Positions 1 to 9,500 of a stretch of 64,000 nucleotides of DNA are shown in pieces. Origin of the DNA: Streptomyces sp. MJM8645 (lineage in GTDB: Bacteria; Actinomycetota; Actinomycetes; Streptomycetales; Streptomycetaceae); assembly GCF_001625365.1 (NCBI RefSeq), contig NZ_LJJF01000002.1:682001-746000 (forward strand), read 5' to 3'. A program made the position numbers and the translations under genes. Numbering within the stretch: the first letter of the stretch is position 1; every line of letters begins with the position of its first letter. A model generated the notes under the pieces. The model did no database searches and was not told the DNA's origin. It was given only the letters and a program-made list of their open reading frames with translations.

Positions 1-834
1 CGCCCCGCGTACGGCTCGGAGGACTGGCTGATCGTCGTCACCACCGACCACGGACACACCGACGCCGGCGGGCACGGCGGCAACAGCGCCAACGAGCGGC
101 AGACCTTCGTGATCGCCGACGGCGCCGGCTTCCCGGCCGGCTCCCGGCGCTACGACGTCAAGCCCGTGGACATCGCGCCGACCGTCCTCAAGCACGAGGG
201 CGCGCCGATCGACCCCGCCTGGCGCCTGGACGGGCAGCCGATCGACGAGATCGCCCCGGACGCCTTCGACGCGCTGCGCCCCGCCCTCCAGGGCCGGGTG
301 GACGAGACGGGCATCCCGGCCACGGTCCGGGGCTGGACGCACACGCCGCCCAGCGGCTGGAGCATCGACAACTCCCGGATGCCCAGCGGCGGGGTGACGG
401 AGTGGCGCGGCTGGGCCTTCGCCACCGACGAGTTCTGGAGCGCCACCCAGCTCGGACAGGGCCGGGAGACCAACGTGCGGGCCCGCAACGTCTTCGCGGT
501 CGCCGACTCCGACGAGTGGGACGACAAGGCGCACGGCGCCGGCCAGTTCGACTCCACCCTGGTCAGCCCGGCCTACCCGGTCGCCGGTCTCGGCCGGGCC
601 ACGCTGTCCTTCGCGACGAACTACAAGGTCGACGGCCCGCAGACCGGCGACGTGTACGTGGTCTTCGACGACGGCGCCCCGCAGCTGGTGAAGTCCTACC
701 GCGCCGACCTGAACACCGTCGAGCACCTGCCCGTCACCGTACCGGCCGGCGCCACCACCGCGCGCCTGCAGTTCCGCTACACGGGCACCAACAGCGCCTT
801 CTGGACGGTCGACCAGGTCTCCTTCGGCGCCTGA
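1..834 (+). CDS. alkaline-phosphatase-superfamily phosphodiesterase, 3' part
   Basis: Only the last 277 residues are present; the gene begins upstream of the window. The reading frame is open from base 1. Near its start it reads TTDHGHTDAGGHGG, the C-terminal metal-binding block (DHG, then a further His) of type I phosphodiesterase/nucleotide pyrophosphatase and alkaline-phosphatase-like enzymes, which hydrolyse phosphate esters with two metal ions. After this catalytic tail comes a beta-rich region of about 160 residues (from about residue 115) rich in Gly, Thr and Tyr. It resembles the jelly-roll accessory domains of secreted phosphodiesterases. No signal peptide can be assessed because the N-terminus is missing. 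Family assignment is good; the substrate is unknown. Confidence 0.8.
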   Translation, partial: RPAYGSEDWLIVVTTDHGHTDAGGHGGNSANERQTFVIADGAGFPAGSRRYDVKPVDIAPTVLKHEGAPIDPAWRLDGQPIDEIAPDAFDALRPALQGRVDETGIPATVRGWTHTPPSGWSIDNSRMPSGGVTEWRGWAFATDEFWSATQLGQGRETNVRARNVFAVADSDEWDDKAHGAGQFDSTLVSPAYPVAGLGRATLSFATNYKVDGPQTGDVYVVFDDGAPQLVKSYRADLNTVEHLPVTVPAGATTARLQFRYTGTNSAFWTVDQVSFGA

Positions 835-864
835 CACCGCTACGGGACCGACCCCGCCACCGGT

Positions 865-900
865 CCTCCCGCCGCCCCGGCATCCCGGGGCGGCGGGAGG
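865..900. terminator. bidirectional terminator hairpin
   Basis: Perfect 16-bp inverted repeat: the left arm CCTCCCGCCGCCCCGG (865-880) pairs with 885-900 across a CATC loop. It starts 30 bp after the phosphodiesterase stop and lies before the convergent GNAT gene, so it can serve both. There is no U-tract, as is common in streptomycetes. Confidence 0.75.
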
Positions 901-1017
901 TGCCGGGCCCGGCCCACCCGGCGAGCAACGGCCCGAGCTGCTCGGCCCATTCCGGCTACCGGGCCCCGGGTTACGCTCCGTCGAGGGGTCCGGGGGCCTC
1001 GGTGTTCCCAGGGGCGT

Positions 1018-1584
1018 TCATGGGCTGCTCAGCGCCATCGCGTACACGCCCTGATCGAGGTGCGTGAAGCCGTGCCGTTCCCAGGCTCGGCGCAGCTTCG
1101 TCATCGCCTCCTCGTCCGGCCGTCGGATCTCCGGGTCGTCGGAGGCGTAGGAACACGGTTCGTCCGGCCCGTGGTCGTGGATCGGGGCCGGATAGCAGAC
1201 GGCCAGCGCCCCGGGGACGGCGAGCCGGCGGAGCGCGGCGACGGCCAGTCGCATGCCCACCCCCTTGCCTCGCCACGCGTCGGTGACGTGCACGGACTCC
1301 AGCAGGAGCAGCAGCGTCGGATTCGTCTTGGCCACGGCGGGGGTCAGGGCGCCGTCCTCGGTGAAGACCACGCGGGGGATGCGGTCGAGCAGGCCCGGGT
1401 CGGCGTCCAGAGCGGCACGGGGGTTCGGCGTCAAGCCGGGGACCACGCGGGTGATCTCGGCTGTGCCGATGTTCTCGGCCGGAACATAGAACGAAGCCGT
1501 CCACCGTTCGGCGCGACTGGTCCACGTCTCGTCGGCGAACTGCCGCATGGCGTAGGCGATATGGAACCGGTTCGGGTCAACCAC
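1018..1584 (-). CDS. GNAT-family N-acetyltransferase-like protein
   Basis: Encodes 188 aa. The GTG start at 1584 is chosen because CGGAGGA lies about 8 nt upstream; a GTG two codons earlier is too close to this site. The C-terminal half carries VTDAWRGKGVGMRL, a good match to the acetyl-CoA pyrophosphate-binding motif (R/Q-x-x-G-x-G/A) of GNAT acyltransferases. It is followed by an Ala/Leu-rich helix and a region ending near RRAWERHGF, typical of the fold. The N-terminal part is not recognisable, and the acceptor cannot be inferred. It stands alone, convergent with the phosphodiesterase and upstream of a 36-aa micro-ORF on the same strand. Confidence 0.65.
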   Translation of the reverse strand: MVDPNRFHIAYAMRQFADETWTSRAERWTASFYVPAENIGTAEITRVVPGLTPNPRAALDADPGLLDRIPRVVFTEDGALTPAVAKTNPTLLLLLESVHVTDAWRGKGVGMRLAVAALRRLAVPGALAVCYPAPIHDHGPDEPCSYASDDPEIRRPDEEAMTKLRRAWERHGFTHLDQGVYAMALSSP

Positions 1585-1654
1585 GGGCACTCCTCCGAGT
1601 GAACGGGGCCCCCGCCGTGTGCACAGTCGGCAGGGGTCCCGGTGTGTCAGGTGA

Positions 1655-1765
1655 CTACTTGGGCTGCGGGGCGGGCTGCGGCTGCTCCGGCGCCGGGTTG
1701 CCCCGGTGCTTCGGCGGGTCCTTCGGCTCCCCCTTGTGCTTGGACACGATGATCTCGACGTGCAT
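1655..1765 (-). CDS. 36-aa Pro/Lys-rich micro-protein
   Basis: A short reading frame with a strong ribosome site (TAGGAGGTA about 6 nt before the ATG). It begins MHVEIIVSKHKGEPKD and ends in a Pro/Gln/Ala-rich tail (PEQPQPAPQPK). The beta-strand-like hydrophobic start followed by a basic, Pro-rich, probably disordered tail does not match a family I recognise. It is divergent from the XRE regulator at 1920, with a perfect dyad between them, so the two may be co-regulated. It has no signal peptide and no cysteine. The ribosome site and context suggest it is real, but length alone gives little support. Confidence 0.5.
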   Translation of the reverse strand: MHVEIIVSKHKGEPKDPPKHRGNPAPEQPQPAPQPK

Positions 1766-1869
1766 GGGCGGTACCTCCTACCTGCTTCTGGTGGCGGGTT
1801 GGAGACCGATCGTGCCCCAACCCGGCGAACCATTGCGACGGCGTGGAGGCGTCACTTCGGCATCCTGGC

Positions 1870-1890
1870 AAGACGTCATTTCGACGTCTT
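1870..1890. promoter_or_regulatory. dyad operator in XRE/micro-ORF divergent region
   Basis: Perfect inverted repeat AAGACGTC-ATTTC-GACGTCTT. It lies 30-50 bp upstream of the XRE ATG and just before a TATCTT sequence (about 1908-1913) that could be the -10 of a leaderless transcript, because no ribosome site precedes the ATG. The position suits autorepression by the XRE protein; that is inference. Confidence 0.5.
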
Positions 1891-1919
1891 CAGAGGATGT
1901 TTGGGCCTATCTTCTAGCC

Positions 1920-2675
1920 ATGACTACGCCGAACGAGACCCTTCGGGCCGTACGCCTCGGACTCCGTCTCAGCCAGGACGAGTTCGCGAAGCGGCTGCGG
2001 GCGGCCGGGGAGGACCAAGGGGAGCCGAACGACGCCAGCAAGCGCCTGGTGCAACGTTGGGAGTCAGGGGAGGTGAGGTCTCCCCGCCCGGTGTACGTTC
2101 GAGCCCTTGAGACTGTCACCAAGATTCCCGTTGACCGCCTCGGCTTCGACTCGCCACAGTTGCCGCCAAGGGTCAGCGTGGACAGTACGGGAGGGCACGA
2201 CGTGACCAGTGATGAACCGGGCGTGCCCGTGCAGACTGCGCCCGCTCCTACGGGTGAGGACTACTCGGGGGTATGGGTCAGCCACTACGAGTTCTACAGC
2301 AGCAGTCGGGAGAACACGTTCACCGGTCTGCATCACGTCGTGCTGTCCCAGAACGGCAACCGGATCACGGGGCGATCCCTCCCCGGTGCGTCGTCCAATC
2401 CCGACTCGCCGCTGTCATTCGATCTCACTGTTGATCGGAACATCGTTACGGGTTCCTGGGTGGAGCAGACCGCGCAGGATGGCTACTACCAGGAGGCCAG
2501 GTATCACGGCGCTATTCAGTTGCTGGTCGACCCGACCGGCCGCCGCATGGCCGGCAAGTGGGTCGGCTTCGGCAAGGACTTCGACGTCAACTCCGGGCCT
2601 TGGGAACTGCGTCTGCTGGACAAGTCCACGGCGGACCACGTCCTGAGCCGCTACAGCGTGCCGCCGGAAGCGTAG
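1920..2675 (+). CDS. XRE-type HTH regulator with beta-rich C-terminal domain
   Basis: Encodes 251 aa. The N-terminal 75 residues form an XRE/Cro-like helix-turn-helix (LRLSQDEFAKRL..., then KRLVQRWESGEV and a PRPVYVRALE helix), so it should bind DNA as a dimer. A Pro/Thr-rich linker (about residues 85-115) leads to a C-terminal beta-rich domain of about 130 residues, with YSGVWVSHYEFYSS, GNRITGRS and GKWVGFGKDFD, which resembles small ligand-binding beta-barrels. The ATG at 1920 has no Shine-Dalgarno and is probably leaderless. Longer upstream starts are possible in frame but would run through the operator. The gene is divergent from the micro-ORF. It is probably a one-component sensor-regulator; ligand and targets are unknown. 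Confidence 0.75.
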   Translation: MTTPNETLRAVRLGLRLSQDEFAKRLRAAGEDQGEPNDASKRLVQRWESGEVRSPRPVYVRALETVTKIPVDRLGFDSPQLPPRVSVDSTGGHDVTSDEPGVPVQTAPAPTGEDYSGVWVSHYEFYSSSRENTFTGLHHVVLSQNGNRITGRSLPGASSNPDSPLSFDLTVDRNIVTGSWVEQTAQDGYYQEARYHGAIQLLVDPTGRRMAGKWVGFGKDFDVNSGPWELRLLDKSTADHVLSRYSVPPEA

Positions 2676-2713
2676 CCGCGCCTCACAGCGTACGCGGGAG
2701 GGCCCCGTACGCG

Positions 2714-2730
2714 GCCGGTACGGTACCGGC
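2714..2730. promoter_or_regulatory. palindrome abutting the kinase start codon
   Basis: Perfect inverted repeat GCCGGTAC-G-GTACCGGC ending on the base before the GTG of the kinase gene, where a ribosome site would be expected; none is visible. It could be an operator or an RNA hairpin that masks the start, or it may be chance. Confidence 0.35.
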
Positions 2731-3267
2731 GTGACGGGAACTCAGGACACGGTGCTGGTGGTGGTCCGCGGGCCGAGCGGGGCGGGCAAGTCGAGCGTCG
2801 CCGCGCGGCTGCGCGCCGCGTACGGGCGGGGTGTGGCCGTCGTCGCGCAGGACGTGCTCCGACGCGCCGTCCTGCGCGAGCGCGACCTCCCGGGCGGGGC
2901 GAACATCGGCCTCATCGACCTGGTCGCCCGGCACGCCCTGGACCACGGCTTCCACACCGTCGTCGAGGGCATCCTCGCCGCCGAGCGCTACGGTCCGATG
3001 CTCGCCCGGCTCGCCGCCGACCACCGCGGCCGCAGCCACCTGTACTACCTCGACGCCGACTTCGACGAGACCGTGCGCCGCCACGCCACCCGCCCCCAGG
3101 CCGGCGAGTTCTCCCCCGAGGACATGGCCGGCTGGTACCAGCCCCACGACCTCCTGCCCGGCGGCCTCGAACACGTCGTTCCGCAGCACAGCACCCTCGA
3201 CGAGACCGTCGAGCAGATCCTCACCGACACCCGTCTCACCCCACCCGGCTGGACACCCCGCCCCTGA
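2731..3267 (+). CDS. P-loop NTP-dependent kinase (AAA_33/zeta-toxin-like)
   Basis: Encodes 178 aa from a GTG. Residues 14-22 are a clear Walker A (GPSGAGKSS), followed by an AQDVLRR segment, VVEGILA, and a basic HATRPQA lid-like region (about residue 116). This layout is typical of small soluble ATP-dependent kinases that phosphorylate nucleosides, antibiotics or other small hydroxyl compounds. The same fold includes zeta toxins, but no antitoxin gene is adjacent. The start is set by the absence of earlier in-frame candidates, not by a ribosome site. Family is reasonably sure; substrate is unknown. Confidence 0.75.
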   Translation: MTGTQDTVLVVVRGPSGAGKSSVAARLRAAYGRGVAVVAQDVLRRAVLRERDLPGGANIGLIDLVARHALDHGFHTVVEGILAAERYGPMLARLAADHRGRSHLYYLDADFDETVRRHATRPQAGEFSPEDMAGWYQPHDLLPGGLEHVVPQHSTLDETVEQILTDTRLTPPGWTPRP

Positions 3268-3387
3268 GGACGGGAAGCATCGAGTCCACCACCCGAAGCG
3301 GCCCTACCTGCGCTGGCGGCCGGTAAGTGGCCGGTGCGGTCGGCGCCGCTGACGTAACGCGCAGGGGGCGGGTGCGGTTGCCTACGT

Positions 3388-3439
3388 CATGATCACGATC
3401 ATGTGAACCTTGTCGAAACAAGATCATTATTTGATGATC
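3388..3439. promoter_or_regulatory. paired GATCAT dyads upstream of RHS gene
   Basis: Two inverted repeats lie in an unusually AT-rich patch 90-140 bp before the RHS start: CATGATC-AC-GATCATG at 3388-3403 and GATCAT-TATTTG-ATGATC at 3422-3439. Both use the same GATCAT half-site, which suggests a two-site operator. The rest of the 262-bp gap (3268-3529) shows nothing else recognisable. Confidence 0.45.
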
Positions 3440-3529
3440 CTTTGGCGTCATTTGACCCCATCTTTGATCTTGCCGCCCACTCCTATGCTCCGAGAGCGCC
3501 GTCGAGCGACGGTGTTTCAAGGAGTCGAT

Positions 3530-6500
3530 ATGAACAGACGGATAACCACACGACGCAGACTCGGCAGGCCTGTTGGCATGCGGGCGGTGAGCGGGTCGCT
3601 GGCCCTCGCCGTGGCGGTGTCGCTGCTGGCCGGGTCCGAGACGGCCCTCGCCGCATCGCCGAGCGCGTCCCCGAGCGCGGCGGCGGCGAAGGCGGGCAAG
3701 GGCGCCGGGCAGTGGGCCACGTCCGCCGCCGACGTGCCGTCGGCGAGGGTCGCGGCCCGGCTGTCCGGGCAGCGGGTGGAGGCGCTCTCCGAGCGTACGG
3801 AGACGTCGACGACGTGGGTGAACAAGGACGGTTCGCTCACCACCGAGCTGTTCGCGGGCCCGATCCGCTTCCAGCGTGACGGCCAGTGGGTGGACGTCGA
3901 CCTCGGCCTCCAGGCCGGCGCGGACGGGTCGGTGGCGCCGAAGGCCCACCCGAACGCGCTGCGGCTCGCCGGTGCCGGCGGCACCCGGGCGAAGTCGCTG
4001 CTCCACGCGCAGGCCGCGGCCCCGGACGACGCCCGCACCCTGGTGACCCTCGGGCAGGGCGACCAGCAGGTCGAGCTCCAGTGGCGGGGCGGCCTGCCCA
4101 AGCCCGCCCTGGACGGCACGAAGGCCACCTACCGGGACGCGATCGCGGACGGCGCGGCCGACCTGGTCGTGGAGGCCACCCGGACCGGCTTCGAGCAGTA
4201 CACGGTGCTCAAGCAGCGCCCGAGCGCCGCCGGGTTCTCGTACACGATGCCGCTGAAGGCCGACGGTCTGAAGGCCGAGGTCCAGCCGGACGGCGGCGTG
4301 CTGTTCACCGACAGGCGCACCGGCGAGCGGCGGGCCGTGCTCCCGGCGCCGGTGATGTGGGACGCGACGGCCGCCGCCGAGGGCTCCGGTGAGCACGCCC
4401 GGCAGGCGAAGGTCGGTCTGAAGGTCGTTCAGCGCGGCGACGGCATCGACCTGGTGTTCACGCCGGACGCCGCGTTCCTCGCGGACCCGAAGACGCAGTA
4501 CCCGGTGACGGTCGACCCCTCCACCACGGCCCTCGGCAACGTCTTCGACACCCGGGTGCAGCAGGGCGAGACGGTCGACTGGTCGGCCGACACCGAGATC
4601 TACTGGGGCAACTCCGGCACCAAGAACGCGGACGGCTCCTCCCGCCAGGCCCGGTCGTTCATCAACTGGAACACCGCGCCGATCGCGGACGCGCTGATCA
4701 CCAACGCCAGCCTGTCGCTGTACAACTTCCACTCCGGCAACAGCGACTGCCAGCCCTACGCGTGGGACATCTGGGACACCGGCCTCGCCTCGACCGCCTC
4801 GCGCTGGACGGCGCAGCCCTCCTGGAACGCCAAGAAGGCCACCGGCACCGAGACCAAGGGCCGGGACGCCTGCGGAGGCGACGGCTGGATCACCGCGGAC
4901 GTCACCAACCTGGTGCAGACCTGGACGTCGGCGAAGAACACCACCTCGGGCATGGGGCTGCGCGCCCCGGACGAGGCCAACACCAAGTACTGGAAGGAGG
5001 TGAACTCCGCCAACGCCGCGACCAACGTCCCGAAGCTGACGGCGACGTACAACTACCGCCCCCGGACCGGGACGGACCAGCAGGCCGGCTCGCCGTTCTA
5101 CAAGGACACCGCCGGCACCTGGTGGGTCAACTCCACCACCCCGACGCTGCGCGACACCTTCGTCGACCCGAACAACGACAAGGTCGACGGCACCTTCCAG
5201 ATCTTCGACACCGCCACCGACACCCAGGTGGGCAACGTCCTGGTCTCCCCGTACGTGCCGAGCGGGGCCCCGGCCTCCGTCAAGGTCCCGGCCGGTGTGC
5301 TGGCCAACGGCAGGACGTACAAGTTCCGCACCTCCCCGTACGACGGGCTGCACTACAACAACAACTGGTCGGCGTGGGCCACCTTCACGGTCGACACCTC
5401 CGCCCCCTCGGCGCCCGCCGCGCTCTCCTCCGCCGACTACCCGTCGGGCCAGTGGGTCAAGGGCCCCGGCCAGGCCGGTTCCTTCACCGCGACCCCGCCG
5501 GCCGGTGACCAGAACGCCCTGGAGTGGACGCTCGACGGCGCGACCTGGACCAAGGTCGCGACGAACGGCTCCGCCGCGCCGGTGACCTTCACCGTGACCC
5601 CGGCCAAGGCCGGCACCAACACCCTTCAGGTGCGGGCGGTGGACCGGGCGGAGAACAAGTCCGAGGCCCGTACCCACACCTTCCAGGTCGGCGCGGGCGG
5701 TGTCACCTCGCCGAACGACGGCACCCGCACCGCGGCGCGCCTGCCGCTCACCGCCGAGGCCGACGCCGCCCGCTACGACCAGGTGGCCTTCTCCTGGCGG
5801 CGCTCCGACGCCGACGCCTGGACGCGGATCCCCGCCGGCGACATCACCAACGGCGGTGCCGCACTGGCGGCCTGGCCCGTGCCCCTCGCCGCGGGCAAGA
5901 GCCCGGCGCTCACCTGGAACGCCACCTCCACGGTGACCCCGGACGGCACCGTCCAGCTCCGCGCGGACTTCACCGGGCCGGGCGCCGCCGCCGTCTCCTC
6001 CGAGCCGGTGCGGGTCGTCGTCGACCGCAAGGCCGACGGCGCGGCGACGGAGAACGTCGGCCCGGGTGCACTGAACCTGCTCACCGGCGACCTCAGGGTC
6101 CCGGCCACCGACGTGTCGCTGTTCGGCATGACGGTCGGCCGCACGCACTCCTCGCGTGACCCGCGGGCCGCCGCCGGCCAGGACGGCCAGGCGGCGGTCT
6201 TCGGCCCCAACTGGGTGTCCAGCGTGTCGTCGAGCCTGTCCGCCTCGGAGTACACGGAGATCCGCAGGACCTCCAGCACCTCGCTCAGCGTGATGTCCGC
6301 CGACGGCTCCGCCGTCTCCTTCACCTCGAACGCGGCCGGCAACGGCTGGACGCCCGAACCGGGCAGCGAGGACCTCACCCTGAGCGGCTCCTTCGGCGCC
6401 GACTTCACGCTCTCCGGCACCGAAGGCACCGTCACCACCTTCGCCAAGGCCGATCCGGCCGCCGCCACCTGGACGGTGACCTCCACGCTCCAGGGCGGGC

Positions 6501-9500
6501 TGGCCAACACCACCACCAGCGTGGTGTCGGAGACGACCGTGGTCGGCGGCAAGACGCTGGCCCGGCCGAAGCTCGTCATCGCGCCGACCTCCGCGGCCAC
6601 CCCGGCCGTGTGCGCGGCCAACGTCGCCGCCAAGGGCTGCCGCGTCCTGCAGTTCGTCTACGCCACCGCGACCACCGCCACCGGCACCACCACCGACACC
6701 GAGTTCGGTGACGTCGCCGGGCAGGTCAGCGCGATCAGGCTCTGGAGCACCGCGCCCGGGGCCGCCGCGGCCACCGCCACCGACGTCGCCGTCTACCGCT
6801 ACGACTCGGCCGGGCGGCTGCGCCAGACCTGGGACCCGCGGCTCGGCCAGAGCAGCCAGAACCAGTACGCCTACTACACCCAGGGCGCCGACGACGGCCT
6901 GCTCTCCTCCGTCCAGCTCAGCGGCACCCGCGCCACCTCGCTGGCGTACGGCACCGTCACCGCCAACCCGGCCGCGGGCCCGGGCATGCTGACGAAGACC
7001 TGGCACGACACCCTCGCCCCCGGCACCACGGGCACCGTGAACGGCACCGCCACCACCACCGTCGTCTACGGCGTCCCGCTCTCCGGCGCGAAGGCACCGG
7101 AGGACCTCTCCGCGTCCGCCGCCTCCGCGTGGGGCCAGAGCGACCTGCCGACCGACGCCACCGCGGTGTTCCCGCCGGACCAGGCCCCCGCCTCCAACAA
7201 CGGCACCGACCTCGGCGCCGGCGACTACACCAGGGCGAACGTCACCTACCTGAACGCCTCCGGCCGCCAGGTCAACCAGGCCACCCCGGGCCACCACGTC
7301 ACCACCACCGAGTACGACAACCAGGGCCACCAGGTCCGCAGCCTGACCGCGGGCAACCGCGAGCTCGCCCTCGGGGCCACCCCCGCGGCCAAGGCCCAGC
7401 TGGCCGACCTCGGCATCGACACCCTGCCCTCCGCCGAACGCGCCCGGCTCCTGTCGAGCAGCAGCGCCTACAGCGCGGACGGCCAGCAGGAGACCGACGT
7501 CTACGACCCGCTCCACCGCATCACCCTCGCGGCCGACGCCACCTCCGGTGCGACGGTCCTGGCGAAGGCCGGCACCCAACTGCCCGCCCGCCAGCACACC
7601 GTGAAGACCTACGACGAGGGCCGGCCGACCGACGGCACCGCCAAGATCAAGAACCAGATCACCCTCACCACCACCGGCGCCCGGCTCCGCGCCTGGCCCG
7701 ACCTGCTGGTCGACGCCCGCCAGGACCGGACCACGTACAACTGGGCGCTCGGCGTGCCCACCGCGCAGATCAAGGACAGCGGCGGCCTCGCCCTGACCAC
7801 CACCACCGGCTACGACGGCCAGGGCCGGGTCGTCTCGACCCAGCAGCCGGCCTCCACCGGCACCGACGCCGCAGCCGGCTGGACCACCTACTACACCGCC
7901 GGCGGCACCGGCACCTGCGGCAACCGCCCCGAGTGGGCCGACCTCGTCTGCCAGACCGGGCCCGCCGCGGCCATCACCGGCGGCGGCGCCAACCCCGCAC
8001 AACTGCCCACCAGGACAACCCAGTACGGGCAGTTCGGCCAGGCCACCCGCACCACCGAAACGGCCAACGGCGTCACCCGCACCACCGTGACCGACACCGA
8101 CACGGCGGGGCGCCCCACCACCGTCACCGTCACCGACGGCCTCGGCACCCCGGCCCCCGCCGCCACCACCACCTACCACCCGGGCACCGGCGCCGTCACC
8201 CGCCAGACCTCCGCCACCGGCGGCACCATCACCAAGGGCTACGACGAACTCGGCCGCCTGACCTCCTACACCGACGCCGACGGCGCCGTCACCACCACGG
8301 AGTACGACGCCCTCAACCGCCCCACCAAGGTCACCGACACCTCCCCCTCCACCACCACCTACACCTACGACACCGCCGTCGACCCGCGCGGCCTGGCGAC
8401 CTCGGTGACGGACTCCGTCGCCGGCACCCTCACCGCCCGCTACGACGCCGACGGCACGCCGCTCACCCAGGGCCTGCCCGGCGGCTACACCCGGACCGAC
8501 GACAAGGACCCGGCCGGCACCACCACCAGCCGCACCTACACCCGTGACAGCGACGGCCTCGTGCTGGTCTCCGACGGCATCACCGAGACCATCCACGGCC
8601 AGCGGGCCACCCACACCGGCACCCCCGGCGTCACCGCGGCCCAGACCTACGCCTACGACCGGGCCGGCCGGCTCCTCCAGGTCCAGGACACCTCGACCGA
8701 CGCCGTCTGCACCACCCGCACCTACACCTTCGACCGCAACACCAACCGCACCGCGCTGGCCACCGCCGACGCCGCCCGCGGCCAGACCTGCACCACCACC
8801 GCGGGCACCACCCAGACCAGCACCTACGACACCGCCGACCGCCTGGTGAACCCCGGCTACACCTACGACGCGTTCGGCCGCACCACCGCACTGCCCGGCA
8901 GCACCCTCGCGTACTACACCACCGACCTGGTGCAGCAGCAGACCAGCGGCACCAACCGGCAGAGCTGGACCCTCGACTCGGCCCAGCGCTTCCGCGCCTG
9001 GACCACCGAGACCAACACCACCGGCACCTGGGCCCAGACCGGACTGCGGACCAACCACTACGGCTCCGACACCGACAGCCCCCGCTGGATCACCGAGGAC
9101 ACCGCGGGCACCCTGACCCGCAACGTCACCGGCCCCGCCGGCACCCTCGCCGCCACCACCGCGAAGACCGGCGGCACCATCCTGCAACTCGCCAACCTGC
9201 ACGGCGACATCACCCTGCGGCTGCCCCTGGACACCGCCGTCGCACCCACCGTCCTCGACTACGACGAGTACGGCCAGCCGCGCACCGGCCAGCCCGGCAC
9301 CCGCTACGCCTGGCTCGGCGACAAGCAGCGTTCCGACGAGACCCCGAGCGCCCTCACCCTCATGGGAGCGCGCCTCTACAACCCGGCCACCGGCCGCTTC
9401 CTCTCCCCCGACCCGGTCCAGGGAGCCAGCGCCAACGCCTACGACTACTGCAACGCCGACCCGGTCAACTGCACCGACCTCAACGGCCGGATGCCCGGCT

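Noticed and set aside
2731-3267. Zeta-type toxin of a toxin-antitoxin pair
   Set aside because: Walker A fits, but no small antitoxin gene overlaps or adjoins on the same strand, so only a generic kinase call is made.
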